Position numbers and translations under genes: made by a program
From: Candidatus Pantoea formicae
GTDB lineage: Bacteria > Pseudomonadota > Gammaproteobacteria > Enterobacterales > Enterobacteriaceae
Reading direction: 5' to 3'
Assembly (NCBI RefSeq): GCF_011752625.1
Contig: NZ_VWXD01000018.1
Span: forward strand, 1-64,000
DNA length: 64,000 bases
The notes under the pieces: generated by a model
What the model was told of the DNA's origin: nothing
Database searches by the model: none
The model's input: only the letters and a program-made list of their open reading frames with translations
Shown: in pieces, positions 17,671 to 27,366 of the stretch
Layout of the letters: every line of letters starts with the position of its first letter
How positions within the stretch are numbered: position 1 is the first letter of the stretch

Positions 17671-20174
17671 CGTTCATACCCTCCCGGGTCAAGGCTGTCA
17701 CTCATCTCCTGGTACGCCTCGTAGTCGTCGCGGTGTCGCAGGATGTTCTTTTCGTCGTCGGCCATGCGCGCGTTGGCATCGCCGCGCTGAGCGGTGCGCT
17801 CGTCGTCGCGCTGCTGTTCGGTTTTCCACGGGCTGATGTGCCGCACGGTAAGGCGACCGCCGTCATCTTTCTCCATCTGCATATGCAACTCGGGGGCTTC
17901 ACCACCGGGAGCGTCGCTATCCGTTTCCGCGCTGTCGCCGGTAGTGTTCTTGAGCCGTCTGATCCGCTCCAGAGGAGAGAGAGGTAAATCCGGGACCTGT
18001 CGCGCAGGGGAAGGGGGGCGGACTGCAGTGTCTGAGACAGACTTGCTGGCCGTCGGCCGCTCAGAGGCAACCTTATCCACCGCCACCGGTGCAGGCACCG
18101 CGCGCAGCGGGAACGGACGCACGTTGGAAGCAGGCACCGGGTCGCTGACCCTCTCTGACGCGGATGTCACTGCAGCAGCAGGCGGCACAGCCACCACAGG
18201 CCGCGCCCTTCTGGCCGCCGGCTCAGGTGGCGTCGCAGGGGCGACAGATGCAGCCGGCGCGGCTGCGGGTGAGGTAACCGCAGGTTTTACCGGTGCGGCT
18301 ACAGGGTTGCGGTCATCCTCCTCCATCAGCTCCTCTCCGGTCGGGAACGTAATGTCCGCCGTCCGGGCGCTGCGCTCGTTGCTCTCAATGATGCGCTCGA
18401 GCTCCGGGCTCAGCCGGTCGCGGAAGTCGCGCTCCATCAGCGCGGGGTGGTACTTCTTCTGTTTGCGGTACTTCAGGCTCAGCTTCACCACCGGGTATTC
18501 GCCCGGCAGGCGCACGTAAAAGCGCAGGTTGGGCATCTTCATAATCTGGTCGTAGTCCACGATGGGCTCGTTGACCTTGTCCTTACTGATGGAGATACCG
18601 TCGCGCACCTGGTCAAGGCCGTAGCTGTTCTGCTCGCGCGCCTCGCGCCGGCGCTGATGTCCCAGCTCCTCTTCCACCATTTTGGCCACCTCTGCGCTCG
18701 GCGAGCGACCGTAGGCACGGGTGTTCAGCAGGTCAAAGATGGCCTTGGCCATTTCGCGGCCGTAGATGTGGATAAGCTGCGGCATGTTCTGAATGCCCAG
18801 CACGAAGCAGCCGCCGAACTTGCGCGCTTCGGCCAGCGTTTCACTGAACTCCGGTATCTTCTGCAGGCTGGCAATTTCATCGCCGATGAACCACACGCGG
18901 CGTTCGCTGTTTTCGCCCATGCTCTGCAGCAGCAGCGTGGCCAGCGACAGCCACATCGATATCAGGGGGCGCACCGCCTTGCGGTGGCGGGCCGTGGTGG
19001 AGATAAACAGCCAGCTGCTGTCGTACTGCGCATCGGTCATCCACTCGCGGATGCTGAACTCCGGCTTGCCTTCCTTATCCAGCCCCTGCAGGTAGCGCAG
19101 CGACTTGGCGTAGTTGGTCAGCACCGAGCGGATGGAGATGGCGGTTTTCTCGATTTTCTCCTCAACCAGGTTGGCCGACGGGGTGTTTTTCAGAAACTCG
19201 CGCAGGCTTTTCAGGTCGATGGAGAGGCAGGTCTTCAGAAACGTCTCGATGCTGCGGTCGGGTCGTGAGGCAAACTGCATGGCCGTGTCGCTGAAGATGG
19301 TTCGCGATGAGGACACCCAGAACGGGTCGGAGTCGCCCTCGACCGGCATCAGCGCCGCCGTCATGTTCTCGTAGTCCACCACGTCCTGCGCCTCGCGCCA
19401 CAGCACCCAGTTTTCACAGCGCTTGTCGTGCGCGTTCAGAATTTTGTCCACGCGCTCGTCGTAGTGCGTCTCTATAAAGGTCCCGCCGGAGTCGTACACA
19501 ATCGCGCGGTCGCCGCGCCGGCGGATGTAGTCCAGCAGCCAGCGGATGAGCGTGGACTTGCCCACGCCGATGGTGCCGTGGATCAGAAAGTTCATGACCT
19601 CGGCGTTCTTCACCATGTTCAGGCCGCCTATCTGCAGGTCGGACTTCTCGCCGGCCTTTTTCAGCAGCCGGTTGACCTCCTTCGGCTTATCGGTGAGCGT
19701 CATGCCGGAGATAAACTCGTCCTCGCTTTCCTTTTTACCGATGCGACCCACGTACCAGGCAATGAGGCACCAGAGCAGGCTGGCGGTGATGCCGCACGCG
19801 GTCGCGATAAAGCGCAGGTTCGCCATGAACTGGCAGCCCATCTCCTGCATCCACGGGTTGGCCAGCAGCTGCGCCGGCGTGAGTTTAATGCTGCACAGCC
19901 GCGCGCCCGCTTCGCAGTGCCAGAGGATGTCCCACGTGGCTTCTGCCGCACGCGGGGACAGGCCCAGCAGCGAATGCGTGGGCCACGCCGCCCAGTACCA
20001 GAAACCGTTACGCAGCACGTCATCGGGCGTGGACAGCCAGAACAGCGCGCCGGTGGCCACCACAAACAGCAGCAGCATCCAGTGGAATATCCAGTTGCTG
20101 ACCTGGACAAACATGCGCAGGCGGTAGGCCGTCATCTGGCCGCCCTGCGTCAGGTATTTAGGGGTGAAACTCAT
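17667..20174 (-). CDS. traD: TraD, type IV coupling protein
   Basis: An 835-residue inner-membrane ATPase. It begins MSFTPKYLTQGGQ, matching the F TraD start. Two N-terminal membrane segments are followed by Walker A GTIGVGKSTLIRW near residue 200 and Walker B VWFIGDEIAS near 430. The last ~190 residues are Pro/Ala-rich, longer than in F, and end SLDPGGYER. In F the extreme C-terminus binds TraM; whether this tail does so is inferred. It links the relaxosome to the secretion channel. Confidence 0.96.
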   Translation of the reverse strand: MSFTPKYLTQGGQMTAYRLRMFVQVSNWIFHWMLLLFVVATGALFWLSTPDDVLRNGFWYWAAWPTHSLLGLSPRAAEATWDILWHCEAGARLCSIKLTPAQLLANPWMQEMGCQFMANLRFIATACGITASLLWCLIAWYVGRIGKKESEDEFISGMTLTDKPKEVNRLLKKAGEKSDLQIGGLNMVKNAEVMNFLIHGTIGVGKSTLIRWLLDYIRRRGDRAIVYDSGGTFIETHYDERVDKILNAHDKRCENWVLWREAQDVVDYENMTAALMPVEGDSDPFWVSSSRTIFSDTAMQFASRPDRSIETFLKTCLSIDLKSLREFLKNTPSANLVEEKIEKTAISIRSVLTNYAKSLRYLQGLDKEGKPEFSIREWMTDAQYDSSWLFISTTARHRKAVRPLISMWLSLATLLLQSMGENSERRVWFIGDEIASLQKIPEFSETLAEARKFGGCFVLGIQNMPQLIHIYGREMAKAIFDLLNTRAYGRSPSAEVAKMVEEELGHQRRREAREQNSYGLDQVRDGISISKDKVNEPIVDYDQIMKMPNLRFYVRLPGEYPVVKLSLKYRKQKKYHPALMERDFRDRLSPELERIIESNERSARTADITFPTGEELMEEDDRNPVAAPVKPAVTSPAAAPAASVAPATPPEPAARRARPVVAVPPAAAVTSASERVSDPVPASNVRPFPLRAVPAPVAVDKVASERPTASKSVSDTAVRPPSPARQVPDLPLSPLERIRRLKNTTGDSAETDSDAPGGEAPELHMQMEKDDGGRLTVRHISPWKTEQQRDDERTAQRGDANARMADDEKNILRHRDDYEAYQEMSDSLDPGGYER

Positions 20175-20273
20175 GGGAAACTCCGGAAAGCGCGCAGGCG
20201 CAGCCCGCCCGGGGAAAACGGGCAGGCTGTGGCAGAAGGAGAAAGTGGCTGAGGGCCGCTCAGGCCCCGGAGA

Positions 20274-20633
20274 TTACTTCAGGGTGCCCGTTACCGCATG
20301 GCGGGTCAGAACCTTACAGCGCTGCAGCCAGACGCCGGCCATCAGGGGAAGGCAGCAGATAAAGCACAGCAGGTTCCAGCATACAATCGTGAGGGCCGAG
20401 AGCACGCCGCCGGCCGCCAGTACCATCAGTACCAGCAGCGCGGTGATGATGCCCGGCGGCACCATATCGCTCTGCACCATGCGGGAAGCGAGATCGAACG
20501 CGAACAGATGGCTTTCGGTCATGATGGTTTTGACGATATCAGGCCCGAACTGCCACAGCACGACCGCGCTCCAGGCAAAAAACAGGGTAAACCAGACAAT
20601 AAGGGTGCGTGCCGCACCGCTGAACGTGAGCAT
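20274..20633 (-). CDS. Small membrane protein between exclusion genes and traD
   Basis: A 119-residue protein with an N-terminal membrane helix (LIVWFTLFFAWSAVVLW) and two further ones around residues 60-100. It has a good AAGGA site. It is co-oriented with the operon, but F has no equivalent here. Size and position beside the coupling protein faintly recall the DUF4400 membrane proteins of integrative conjugative elements, but I cannot confirm that. Confidence 0.6.
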   Translation of the reverse strand: MLTFSGAARTLIVWFTLFFAWSAVVLWQFGPDIVKTIMTESHLFAFDLASRMVQSDMVPPGIITALLVLMVLAAGGVLSALTIVCWNLLCFICCLPLMAGVWLQRCKVLTRHAVTGTLK

Positions 20634-20983
20634 GGGAATATCCTTCAGTGAGTTAAGAACAGGGGGTTAAGTACAGCCGTTACATCGCGATCCCCGACGC
20701 GCTCCGGGCGCAGCAAACCGCACGCGGAGCGTGATAAAAAAACGTCAGGGAAATAAGGGCCACGCTTCCGCTACCCCGTGCACCGGGGAGAAAGCTTAAA
20801 AAGGCGTCCCGTCAGGGAGGAGGGGCAGCACCCGTGGTGGTGGTGATGCTGCCCCCGGTGTCTGCTGCCCGGGGGGCACAGACGGGGGTCGGCAGGCACC
20901 CCCGTTGTCAGGAGAGATTGTTATTTCCCCTTAAGGCACCTGCCGCCGGTTTTAAGGCCGGTGAATAAGTAATACCAGGGAAT
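20634..20983. other. Gene-free GC-rich stretch inside the operon
   Basis: About 350 bases without a coding frame I believe. It holds several GC-rich inverted and direct repeats between 20820 and 20910 (GGGGCAGCA occurs more than once on the minus strand). Such a gap is unusual in an operon whose other genes overlap. It could be a transcript-processing or attenuation region ahead of traD. Confidence 0.35.
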
Positions 20984-21283
20984 TCAGCGTTCTGCAAGCT
21001 GCCATACGCGTCTGATAACGGCAATCAGCGCAGCGGCAATGGCTACCCCGCACGCGCTCATACTCAGCACGTACAGGAAAACCCCTGCGAGGATAAACCG
21101 GCAGAAATCACCGGAACTTGCCGCCCGCGGCGCGGCGTCAAAATGCCTGAGCCCGTCAACAAAGTGTCCCGGCAGCCAGCTGTCGGTGACGTTCACAAGC
21201 AGAACGGTAAATACGGCGCCCGCGAGCATGATGTTCAGGGCCCCGGGCAGCGAGGCTGCCAGCCGGACGATATCTCTGCGCAT
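20984..21283 (-). CDS. Small two-helix membrane protein downstream of traT
   Basis: A 99-residue protein (MRRDIVRLA...) with two hydrophobic segments (LPGALNIMLAGAVFTVLLV and FILAGVFLYVLSMSACGVAIAAALIAV). AGGAGG lies before the ATG at 21283. No family is recognised. It follows traT closely in the exclusion gene block. Confidence 0.6.
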   Translation of the reverse strand: MRRDIVRLAASLPGALNIMLAGAVFTVLLVNVTDSWLPGHFVDGLRHFDAAPRAASSGDFCRFILAGVFLYVLSMSACGVAIAAALIAVIRRVWQLAER

Positions 21284-21309
21284 AAGGCCTCCTGGTATCA
21301 CCCGGTCGG

Positions 21310-22047
21310 TTACATGATGCCGGCAACGGACTTCGCCAGCTGCGCTTCCAGCACCGGCTTCGCCTCTTCAAACTTCAGGTTGACCTTGTTGGCGTTTGAG
21401 ACCACGCGCGTCTGGTACTTCATGCGGTCGCCCGCTTCGCTGCTGGTCTGCACCTTCACACCTGACGTGCCCTGACGCAATGCCGCCACGTTATCCGTGG
21501 TCACCGTGGCTTTGCTGCGTTCAGAAATCTGCAGATCGGTCACCATGGTAAAGTTGACGTCCTCCACCATCGCATCCGCCGCCATACCGGCCAGCCCGGC
21601 TGCTAAGCCTACGCCGAGGATGGCACCGCCGGATGAGCTGTTGTAGGCGGTGATGCCGGCACCCAGCGCGGCGCCGGTGGCAGCACCCTCATAGCCGGTC
21701 GACAGGAAGCCCTGCGCCTGACGCAGGTCCATCTTCTCGGCCTTCAGGACATTCGCTTGGATCCAGTAGTAAGCCGCATCCGGACTGGAGGTCACGGTGT
21801 AGCCCTTGGCGCGCAGATCCTGCGCCAGCAGTGGCTCCAGGTCGCTCATGTCTTTGTCGGAGGTGTTGCGCACCTGCAGGTACACGGTTTTCTGACTGGA
21901 GGGCTCCAGCCAGACGGTCTGACTCATCTGGGTTTTGACGTCGAGGTTGCGTTTTTTGATGGCGGTGCTCATGGCACCACAGCCGGAAAGCATCAGAGAG
22001 GCGGCAGCAATCGCTGCCACGAAGGCATGGCGGTATTTCATGGACAT
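21310..22047 (-). CDS. traT: TraT, surface-exclusion outer-membrane lipoprotein
   Basis: A 245-residue lipoprotein (F TraT is 244). The lipobox LMLSGC ends the signal peptide. The central glycine-rich hydrophobic segment (GAATGAALGAGITAY, AILGVGLAAGLAGMAADA) is characteristic. TraT on the cell surface blocks stable mating-pair formation between donors and can give serum resistance. It follows the TraS-like gene, with a strong hairpin between them. Confidence 0.96.
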   Translation of the reverse strand: MSMKYRHAFVAAIAAASLMLSGCGAMSTAIKKRNLDVKTQMSQTVWLEPSSQKTVYLQVRNTSDKDMSDLEPLLAQDLRAKGYTVTSSPDAAYYWIQANVLKAEKMDLRQAQGFLSTGYEGAATGAALGAGITAYNSSSGGAILGVGLAAGLAGMAADAMVEDVNFTMVTDLQISERSKATVTTDNVAALRQGTSGVKVQTSSEAGDRMKYQTRVVSNANKVNLKFEEAKPVLEAQLAKSVAGIM

Positions 22048-22120
22048 ATCCTTGTTTGAAAGAAAAAAACGGGACAGGCGCGCCCCGGGGCACGCTGCTT
22101 TAATCAGGGATGTTGAGAGA

Positions 22121-22149
22121 ACCCCTTCCGTCAGAGTGCCGGAAGGGGT
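22121..22149. terminator. Strong hairpin between traS-like gene and traT
   Basis: ACCCCTTCCG pairs perfectly with CGGAAGGGGT over a nine-base loop. There is no T-run after it, so it is more likely an RNA-stabilising or partial-attenuation hairpin that sets traT expression apart from upstream genes. Confidence 0.5.
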
Positions 22150-22170
22150 ATCGGCGGGAGCCGCGAGAAC

Positions 22171-22731
22171 TTAAATCTTTTTAACGAGTCTGGCGAATTT
22201 ACTCATCGCGCCGGCAATGCCGTAGCGAGTTAATTCTGAGCTGATGATGGTCTGCATAATTAGGTAACTGATTAAAAAAACAAATGGCGCGGCATAAAAT
22301 AATTGCGGGAGTAGAGCTGATGAAACAGCAAATAAACCATTGACCACGATCATTATTTTACATGTATTTTTAAAGGTCCGACTTAACTTCTGCACCAATA
22401 TCGACTGCATTCTCACTTGTATTGGCAAGGAGGTTAAAAGCATGAAAGGTGTGTACATCATAGCCATGATTGCAATTGACAGAAGTAAAGTAAATCCGCC
22501 AAATGCTAGTGTAAGCCCCAGATAATGAATCATTGGATTAACCCACACATCGTCTGGAGGAACAAAGCTAAAAATAATGTATGCGAGCGACAATGCATAA
22601 AGAGACAAACACGACAAGGGAAAAATGGCACTCAGTTTAATTGCATCGAATGCAGAAGGGACTATATTCTCCCCGGATGCAAATTTTCCGAATAAAAAAT
22701 CCGCATCTTTCTTAATATCTTCATACATCAT
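22171..22731 (-). CDS. traS: TraS-like entry-exclusion inner-membrane protein
   Basis: A 186-residue protein with four or five membrane helices, lying between traG and traT exactly where F has traS. TraS in the recipient recognises the C-terminal part of donor TraG and blocks DNA entry; sequences are highly variable between plasmids. The ATG at 22731 is at better spacing from AGGAGG than the one at 22740. It is markedly more AT-rich than its neighbours, pointing to exchange of the exclusion module. Assigned by position and topology rather than sequence match. Confidence 0.7.
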   Translation of the reverse strand: MMYEDIKKDADFLFGKFASGENIVPSAFDAIKLSAIFPLSCLSLYALSLAYIIFSFVPPDDVWVNPMIHYLGLTLAFGGFTLLLSIAIMAMMYTPFMLLTSLPIQVRMQSILVQKLSRTFKNTCKIMIVVNGLFAVSSALLPQLFYAAPFVFLISYLIMQTIISSELTRYGIAGAMSKFARLVKKI

Positions 22732-22749
22732 CGCTAGCATCCTCCTTAC

Positions 22750-25700
22750 TTACCCGGCACGCCGCCTAAGCTCTTTTATTTTTCTGTCAAAATCTTCCCC
22801 AAGATTATCTCTGGGTTTCTGGCCTTGTTCATTTAGCTCTTTATTATGACCAGCTTTGAAACTCCCTTTAGCTAAATCATTTTCATGTCTAAGTATATCA
22901 CTGGACGCCTGAACAGTGGTTTTATTTTCGGCGATTTTACCGTCGTTTTCCCTGACAGTTTCCATAAGGCCAGATCTTTGTGCTGCAACTTTGTTGGCTA
23001 CGTTAGTTTCAATGCCGGCACCCGACGCCTTCTCTCCCACGCGTACTGAACCACTGCGGAAATCTTCGCTCATGGCCTGCGACGGCGCCCATGCCGGAAC
23101 GGTGAGGTTGCGTTCACCGCGCTGAACGTTCGCCTCCGAAGCACTTACGCTGGCTGCTCTCTCTGTTACCGGTTGCCCGGCTGAATGCGCTGCCTTACTT
23201 ATCTTCCCTCCGCTGACAGCTCCCTGTAACTCACCACTTTCAGCTACACGAGTGCCTGACGGAATGCTGTGACTGCCCCTGTCCGGAGCACCTGCAGAGC
23301 TTTCCTGCCGCGGCTCACGCAAGCCGCCGTTGCTGACGTTGCCGGTGTCTTCGCCTGCCGGAATGCGGGTACCTGCACCCGTTAAACCGCCCGGCACAGG
23401 ATTAGCACCGCCCTGAAGCTTGCCCGGCGCGTCCAGGGAACGGGTCGGCTGCAGAGGCTGGCTGTTCACCTGGTCTGTACGCACACCATAGTTGCGCATA
23501 ATTTCCGGCTCAAGCCGCTCGTGCATAAACTCGGTGGCCGCACCCTGCGCGCTGCGCACGTTGGTCAGGATGTTCTGCGCGTCGCTGCCATACTTCGCCG
23601 TGGTCCAGTCCACAAACTCCTGGTTGTAGTTGGCGTCCAGGCTCGCGCTCTGCGTCTGCGACAGCGTGGCCATGCGGCTGAACTCCTGGCTGCGCGTGCT
23701 GCTTTCGGTGTACTGATGGTACTGGCTTTTCGCATCGTTGAGCGTCGCTGCAAACTGCTGCGCCTGCGAGTTTGACTGGTTGTCGGTGTGGCTGCCGGAC
23801 TCGCTCAGGCGGGTCGACGTCACCATGTCCATGCCCTGACGGAAGTCGCGCGCCTCCTGGCTGCTCTGGTCATGGCGGTTGTCATTACCCTCTGCGTGGC
23901 TGTCCTGCGTGCCGTGCGAGCTACCAGTTGTATGGCGAAGATCGGCACTGATGTTTCCCTCACCTCCAGCGCTGAGTCCTGTGGCCCATTTACCAAGCTT
24001 ACCTGCCAGTTGATCGCCGGAGTCAAATTTAACGTAACCCTTAACGCCTGTACTAGCGCTGCCCTGATTGGTGATATCCATCAGCTGGTTATACGCCTGC
24101 TGTTCAGAAACGTTGTGCGACTTCGCATAGCTTTCCACCGCCGACTGCATCTTGCTGACGCCACGGCTCACGCTCGTTGCCACGCTGCTGTCGCTGCCCT
24201 GCGTCACGCTGTCGCTGTTGCCGCTCTGCTGTGTCAGCTGGTTCATCTGCTGGAAGCCGCTGGTCACGCTGTGGTTGTAGCCATCGAGCGAACTCTGCGC
24301 CTGCTGCTGCGCCTGACGCGCCTGCTCGGAGAATCCGCTGCTGGCAAGCGAGCTCAGCCGCATGCTCACCGGCAGGTTGGATATCGCCTGGCTGGTATCC
24401 ACTACTGTGTGGCCATCCGCCGTCTGCGTCATCATGGCATTATTGCCGGTCTGGATGCTCTGCGCCCCCGATCGGCGGGTCATGTTGGTGTCAAACTTGT
24501 TGGCGTTAACGTTATCCATCGACATATTGTTGAACGACCAGTTGCCGTCGGCGGTTGTTGAAGCCTGCCCGCCGGTGGCAAACGCCGCCGAACTCATTAC
24601 GCTGCCCACGGCCTGCGAAGCCACCGACGCTGCACCCTTGGTCAGGAAGAAGGCCAGCACCGGAATGGACATACTCAGATAGCCCGCGATGTTGGCCGCG
24701 TCCGAGTGCTGCAGCGCCACCTGGTCCTGATTGGCCAGCACCAGCGGCGTCGCCCCGGTTTTGCTCTGCAGATAGAAGTTGGCCAGCGAGTTAAGGATGG
24801 CGAACATCACCGGCCACATCGTGAAGTAAATGAACCCGCCCGCGTACAGCTTCAGCGTTTTCAGCCCGAAGATATCGTGATTCACCAGCGCCAGCGCAAT
24901 CACCAGCGGGAACAGCGCAATCAGGACCAGCATCATCAGGGACTGGAACATCGGCAGCGTGCGTGCGGCAATCACGCCGCCCGCGCCCCAGCTGATGCGC
25001 TGCTTGGTCAGGCTTGACTCGGTCGCGAGGTTCAGCAGGTTGGCGGTATCTGACGATCGGGCCGCAAAGCCTTTCCACCCGTCACGGATGGCCGCGTTGG
25101 CAACATTGTTGCGCATGATCTGCGAGGCGCTGAGCCCGCCCGCGTAAAAGAAGTTGTAGCTCTCGTCCATCGCGTTGCCGAGCAGGGTATCCCCGCTCAC
25201 GCGGTTGCCGAAGACGCGCGTGGCCAGCGCGTGCCAGGTGGTGCCGCCGATGCGCACGTCCGCCCCGATGAGGTTTTTGATCACCGCCGCCGCCTGCTGG
25301 CAGGTGATAAACTGACGGCCGCTGCCGGTGTCCTGGTACAGGCCGCGCAGCGGGCTCGGATTGTCGGTAATCAGCGTCAGCGGATCGGTGCTGTTGAGCA
25401 GCTGCGACACGGTGTACTTGTTGTTAAGCAGGATGTCGCCCACCACGCAGTTCTCCACGTAGTCGGTCAGCATCTGCGACAGCTGCGGATTCTGCGAGCG
25501 GAAGTCCGAGGTCTGCGCCACTATCTGTGAGCCGAACAGCATGCCGGACTTCGTGTAGGTCAGTGAGTCCGGGCGGAAGAAGCTGTACTCATAGAGGCGC
25601 GCCACCCCGAACTCCGTGGACGTGGCCAGCCCGGCGATGAAGGCGAGGCCCGCCGGCACGTTGTCCACCTCGTACACCGCCGCCGGGTCCGTGGCGTCCA

Positions 25701-25941
25701 GAATCTGCACGCTGCGCTTGGGCACGAGCAGCACCGACGTTATCACGAAGAAGATGGCCAGCCAGTGCAGAAACACCGTCGGGTTGCGCGATTTGATAAA
25801 GCTGAACATCACGCCCAGCACGCCAAACAGCCCGACGATGCGCTTCAGCGTGTCGTACGTGTCGCTGCCGATGACGGTAACGACGCCGTTGAACACCTGC
25901 CGCCACATGTCACCGCCGTAAATGGTCCAGACCTCAGTCAT
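22750..25941 (-). CDS. traG: TraG, mating-pair stabilisation and exclusion-target protein
   Basis: A 1063-residue inner-membrane protein (F TraG is 938). The N-terminal ~450 residues carry several membrane helices (FGVLGVMFSFIKSRNPTVFLHWLAIFFVI in part, MLVLIALFPLVIALALV). A long hydrophilic periplasmic part follows, rich in Gln, Ser and Asn. Function in F: the N-terminal part is needed for pilus assembly, and the C-terminal part for mating-pair stabilisation and as the target of TraS. The last ~90 codons turn AT-rich, continuous with the AT-rich traS. The start overlaps the traH stop. Confidence 0.95.
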   Translation of the reverse strand: MTEVWTIYGGDMWRQVFNGVVTVIGSDTYDTLKRIVGLFGVLGVMFSFIKSRNPTVFLHWLAIFFVITSVLLVPKRSVQILDATDPAAVYEVDNVPAGLAFIAGLATSTEFGVARLYEYSFFRPDSLTYTKSGMLFGSQIVAQTSDFRSQNPQLSQMLTDYVENCVVGDILLNNKYTVSQLLNSTDPLTLITDNPSPLRGLYQDTGSGRQFITCQQAAAVIKNLIGADVRIGGTTWHALATRVFGNRVSGDTLLGNAMDESYNFFYAGGLSASQIMRNNVANAAIRDGWKGFAARSSDTANLLNLATESSLTKQRISWGAGGVIAARTLPMFQSLMMLVLIALFPLVIALALVNHDIFGLKTLKLYAGGFIYFTMWPVMFAILNSLANFYLQSKTGATPLVLANQDQVALQHSDAANIAGYLSMSIPVLAFFLTKGAASVASQAVGSVMSSAAFATGGQASTTADGNWSFNNMSMDNVNANKFDTNMTRRSGAQSIQTGNNAMMTQTADGHTVVDTSQAISNLPVSMRLSSLASSGFSEQARQAQQQAQSSLDGYNHSVTSGFQQMNQLTQQSGNSDSVTQGSDSSVATSVSRGVSKMQSAVESYAKSHNVSEQQAYNQLMDITNQGSASTGVKGYVKFDSGDQLAGKLGKWATGLSAGGEGNISADLRHTTGSSHGTQDSHAEGNDNRHDQSSQEARDFRQGMDMVTSTRLSESGSHTDNQSNSQAQQFAATLNDAKSQYHQYTESSTRSQEFSRMATLSQTQSASLDANYNQEFVDWTTAKYGSDAQNILTNVRSAQGAATEFMHERLEPEIMRNYGVRTDQVNSQPLQPTRSLDAPGKLQGGANPVPGGLTGAGTRIPAGEDTGNVSNGGLREPRQESSAGAPDRGSHSIPSGTRVAESGELQGAVSGGKISKAAHSAGQPVTERAASVSASEANVQRGERNLTVPAWAPSQAMSEDFRSGSVRVGEKASGAGIETNVANKVAAQRSGLMETVRENDGKIAENKTTVQASSDILRHENDLAKGSFKAGHNKELNEQGQKPRDNLGEDFDRKIKELRRRAG

Positions 25942-27301
25942 TGCCGGTACCCCACTGATAGTTGCCCTGATAGGACGTTGAGATAATGGTCGACACCTGC
26001 TGTTGCAGGTACTGCATGTTGCGATCGATGCCGTCCAGCGCGTTCTGGTCGGCGGTCGACTGCAGCTTCATCTGCGCCAGCAGCGAGGTCGCGGCCTGCA
26101 CGTTGTTGCGCAGCTCGCCGGCGGCCTGCTCCGGGAAGTTTTTACCCGCCAGCGACTGACTCGCCTGCTTCACCAGCTCCTGCAGGTACTGGATCATCAT
26201 GTCCTGCGCGATGAAGTCCGCGACCTGAATCAGGTAGGTCGGGCTCATGCCCATGCTGCGTGAGTTGGTCAGGTACTTGAGCACCGGCACCGAGGTGGTG
26301 TTGATAAAGCCCTTTTCCCTGTCTGACAGGCCGGTGTCGGCGCTGAGTTTGCTGTCGATGGAAATCATGATGTTGCGGACCTGGGTGACCAGCGCCACGT
26401 CGCTGCTGACCGTGACGTCTGCGGGCATGGGCCCGAGGCACAGGTCCTGCTCGTCGCAGCTGTATATTTTTGCGGTACCGCCGCGCATCAGGACGTTAAT
26501 AATGTCGCGGTTATCGACCAGCGGGGTCAGGATGGTGACCTGCCCGTCCTTGTTGAAGATGATGGAGCCCACCACGCTCATCACCAGCTCCTTCAGCTGG
26601 CGGTTGCCATCGAACAGGTGGTTGCGGCCCAGCGCGTCCCAGATGAGGTTTTTGTTCTTCAGCACCTGGTCCTTTTGCGCATCGGAAGCCTTACTGGTGA
26701 CGCTGTCACCCTGCCCGCCCACCGTGCAGCCCTGACGGGATGCCGCCCAGTCAGAAAAGATGTTGCTCTCGCCGGCGATGTCCTGGCAGATTTTCTGGTT
26801 GGACACCTGCGACACCGGCCAGAGGCCGCCGATAATGCCCTGTGCCGCCTGACAGGAGCTCATGTTCATGGAGTTCACGTCCGAGGCGAGCTTCTGCAGG
26901 AAGTCTTTGGCCTGCTTGAGCTCGGGCACCATGGTCTGAAGGGCAAGGTCGAATGCATAGCCGGCGGCGTTGCTCATAATCTGCTTAACGAACCGCTGCA
27001 GCTCGGCGCCGTTGATAAAGGAAAACGCCCCGAGATAGGCGTCGATGCCGCCGCAGCCGGCGTTCAGCGAGGGGACCTGCATCGAGATAAGCTGCACCTG
27101 CTTGACGGGGTTACGCAGGTATACCGAACCGCCGGTGATGTACCCCGCGGCCTGCCCCTGCCACGCCTGCGCTTTCGAAACGTTACCGTCAAAGCCGAGG
27201 CTGCCAAAGTAGCCATTAAGGTCGCCCTGCACGTCGGCCAGCGCCGGGCTGCTGATGGCCATCGCCGTGGCGGCGGCCAGAAGGAACTGCCTGAGTTTCA
27301 T
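25934..27301 (-). CDS. traH: TraH, outer-membrane-associated pilus assembly protein
   Basis: A 455-residue exported protein (F TraH is 458) with a signal peptide (MKLRQFLLAAATAMAISSPALA). It has paired cysteines (NAGCGG, MSSCQAAQG, IYSCDEQDLC) and C-terminal coiled-coil-like helices around residues 390-440. TraH works with TraF, U, W and TrbI in pilus extension and retraction. Its cysteines need disulfide formation, which fits the two thioredoxin-fold genes in the operon. Confidence 0.95.
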   Translation of the reverse strand: MKLRQFLLAAATAMAISSPALADVQGDLNGYFGSLGFDGNVSKAQAWQGQAAGYITGGSVYLRNPVKQVQLISMQVPSLNAGCGGIDAYLGAFSFINGAELQRFVKQIMSNAAGYAFDLALQTMVPELKQAKDFLQKLASDVNSMNMSSCQAAQGIIGGLWPVSQVSNQKICQDIAGESNIFSDWAASRQGCTVGGQGDSVTSKASDAQKDQVLKNKNLIWDALGRNHLFDGNRQLKELVMSVVGSIIFNKDGQVTILTPLVDNRDIINVLMRGGTAKIYSCDEQDLCLGPMPADVTVSSDVALVTQVRNIMISIDSKLSADTGLSDREKGFINTTSVPVLKYLTNSRSMGMSPTYLIQVADFIAQDMMIQYLQELVKQASQSLAGKNFPEQAAGELRNNVQAATSLLAQMKLQSTADQNALDGIDRNMQYLQQQVSTIISTSYQGNYQWGTGND

Positions 27302-27366
27302 GTGTCAGAACTCCGTAGCGGGCAGAGGTTGAGCTGCCCGCGCTGAATGAGATAAACAGCCTGCGG

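Noticed and set aside
12070..17724. Long plus-strand ORFs antisense to traI and other tra genes
   Set aside because: They are shadows of GC-rich codon usage opposite well-identified genes, without ribosome sites.
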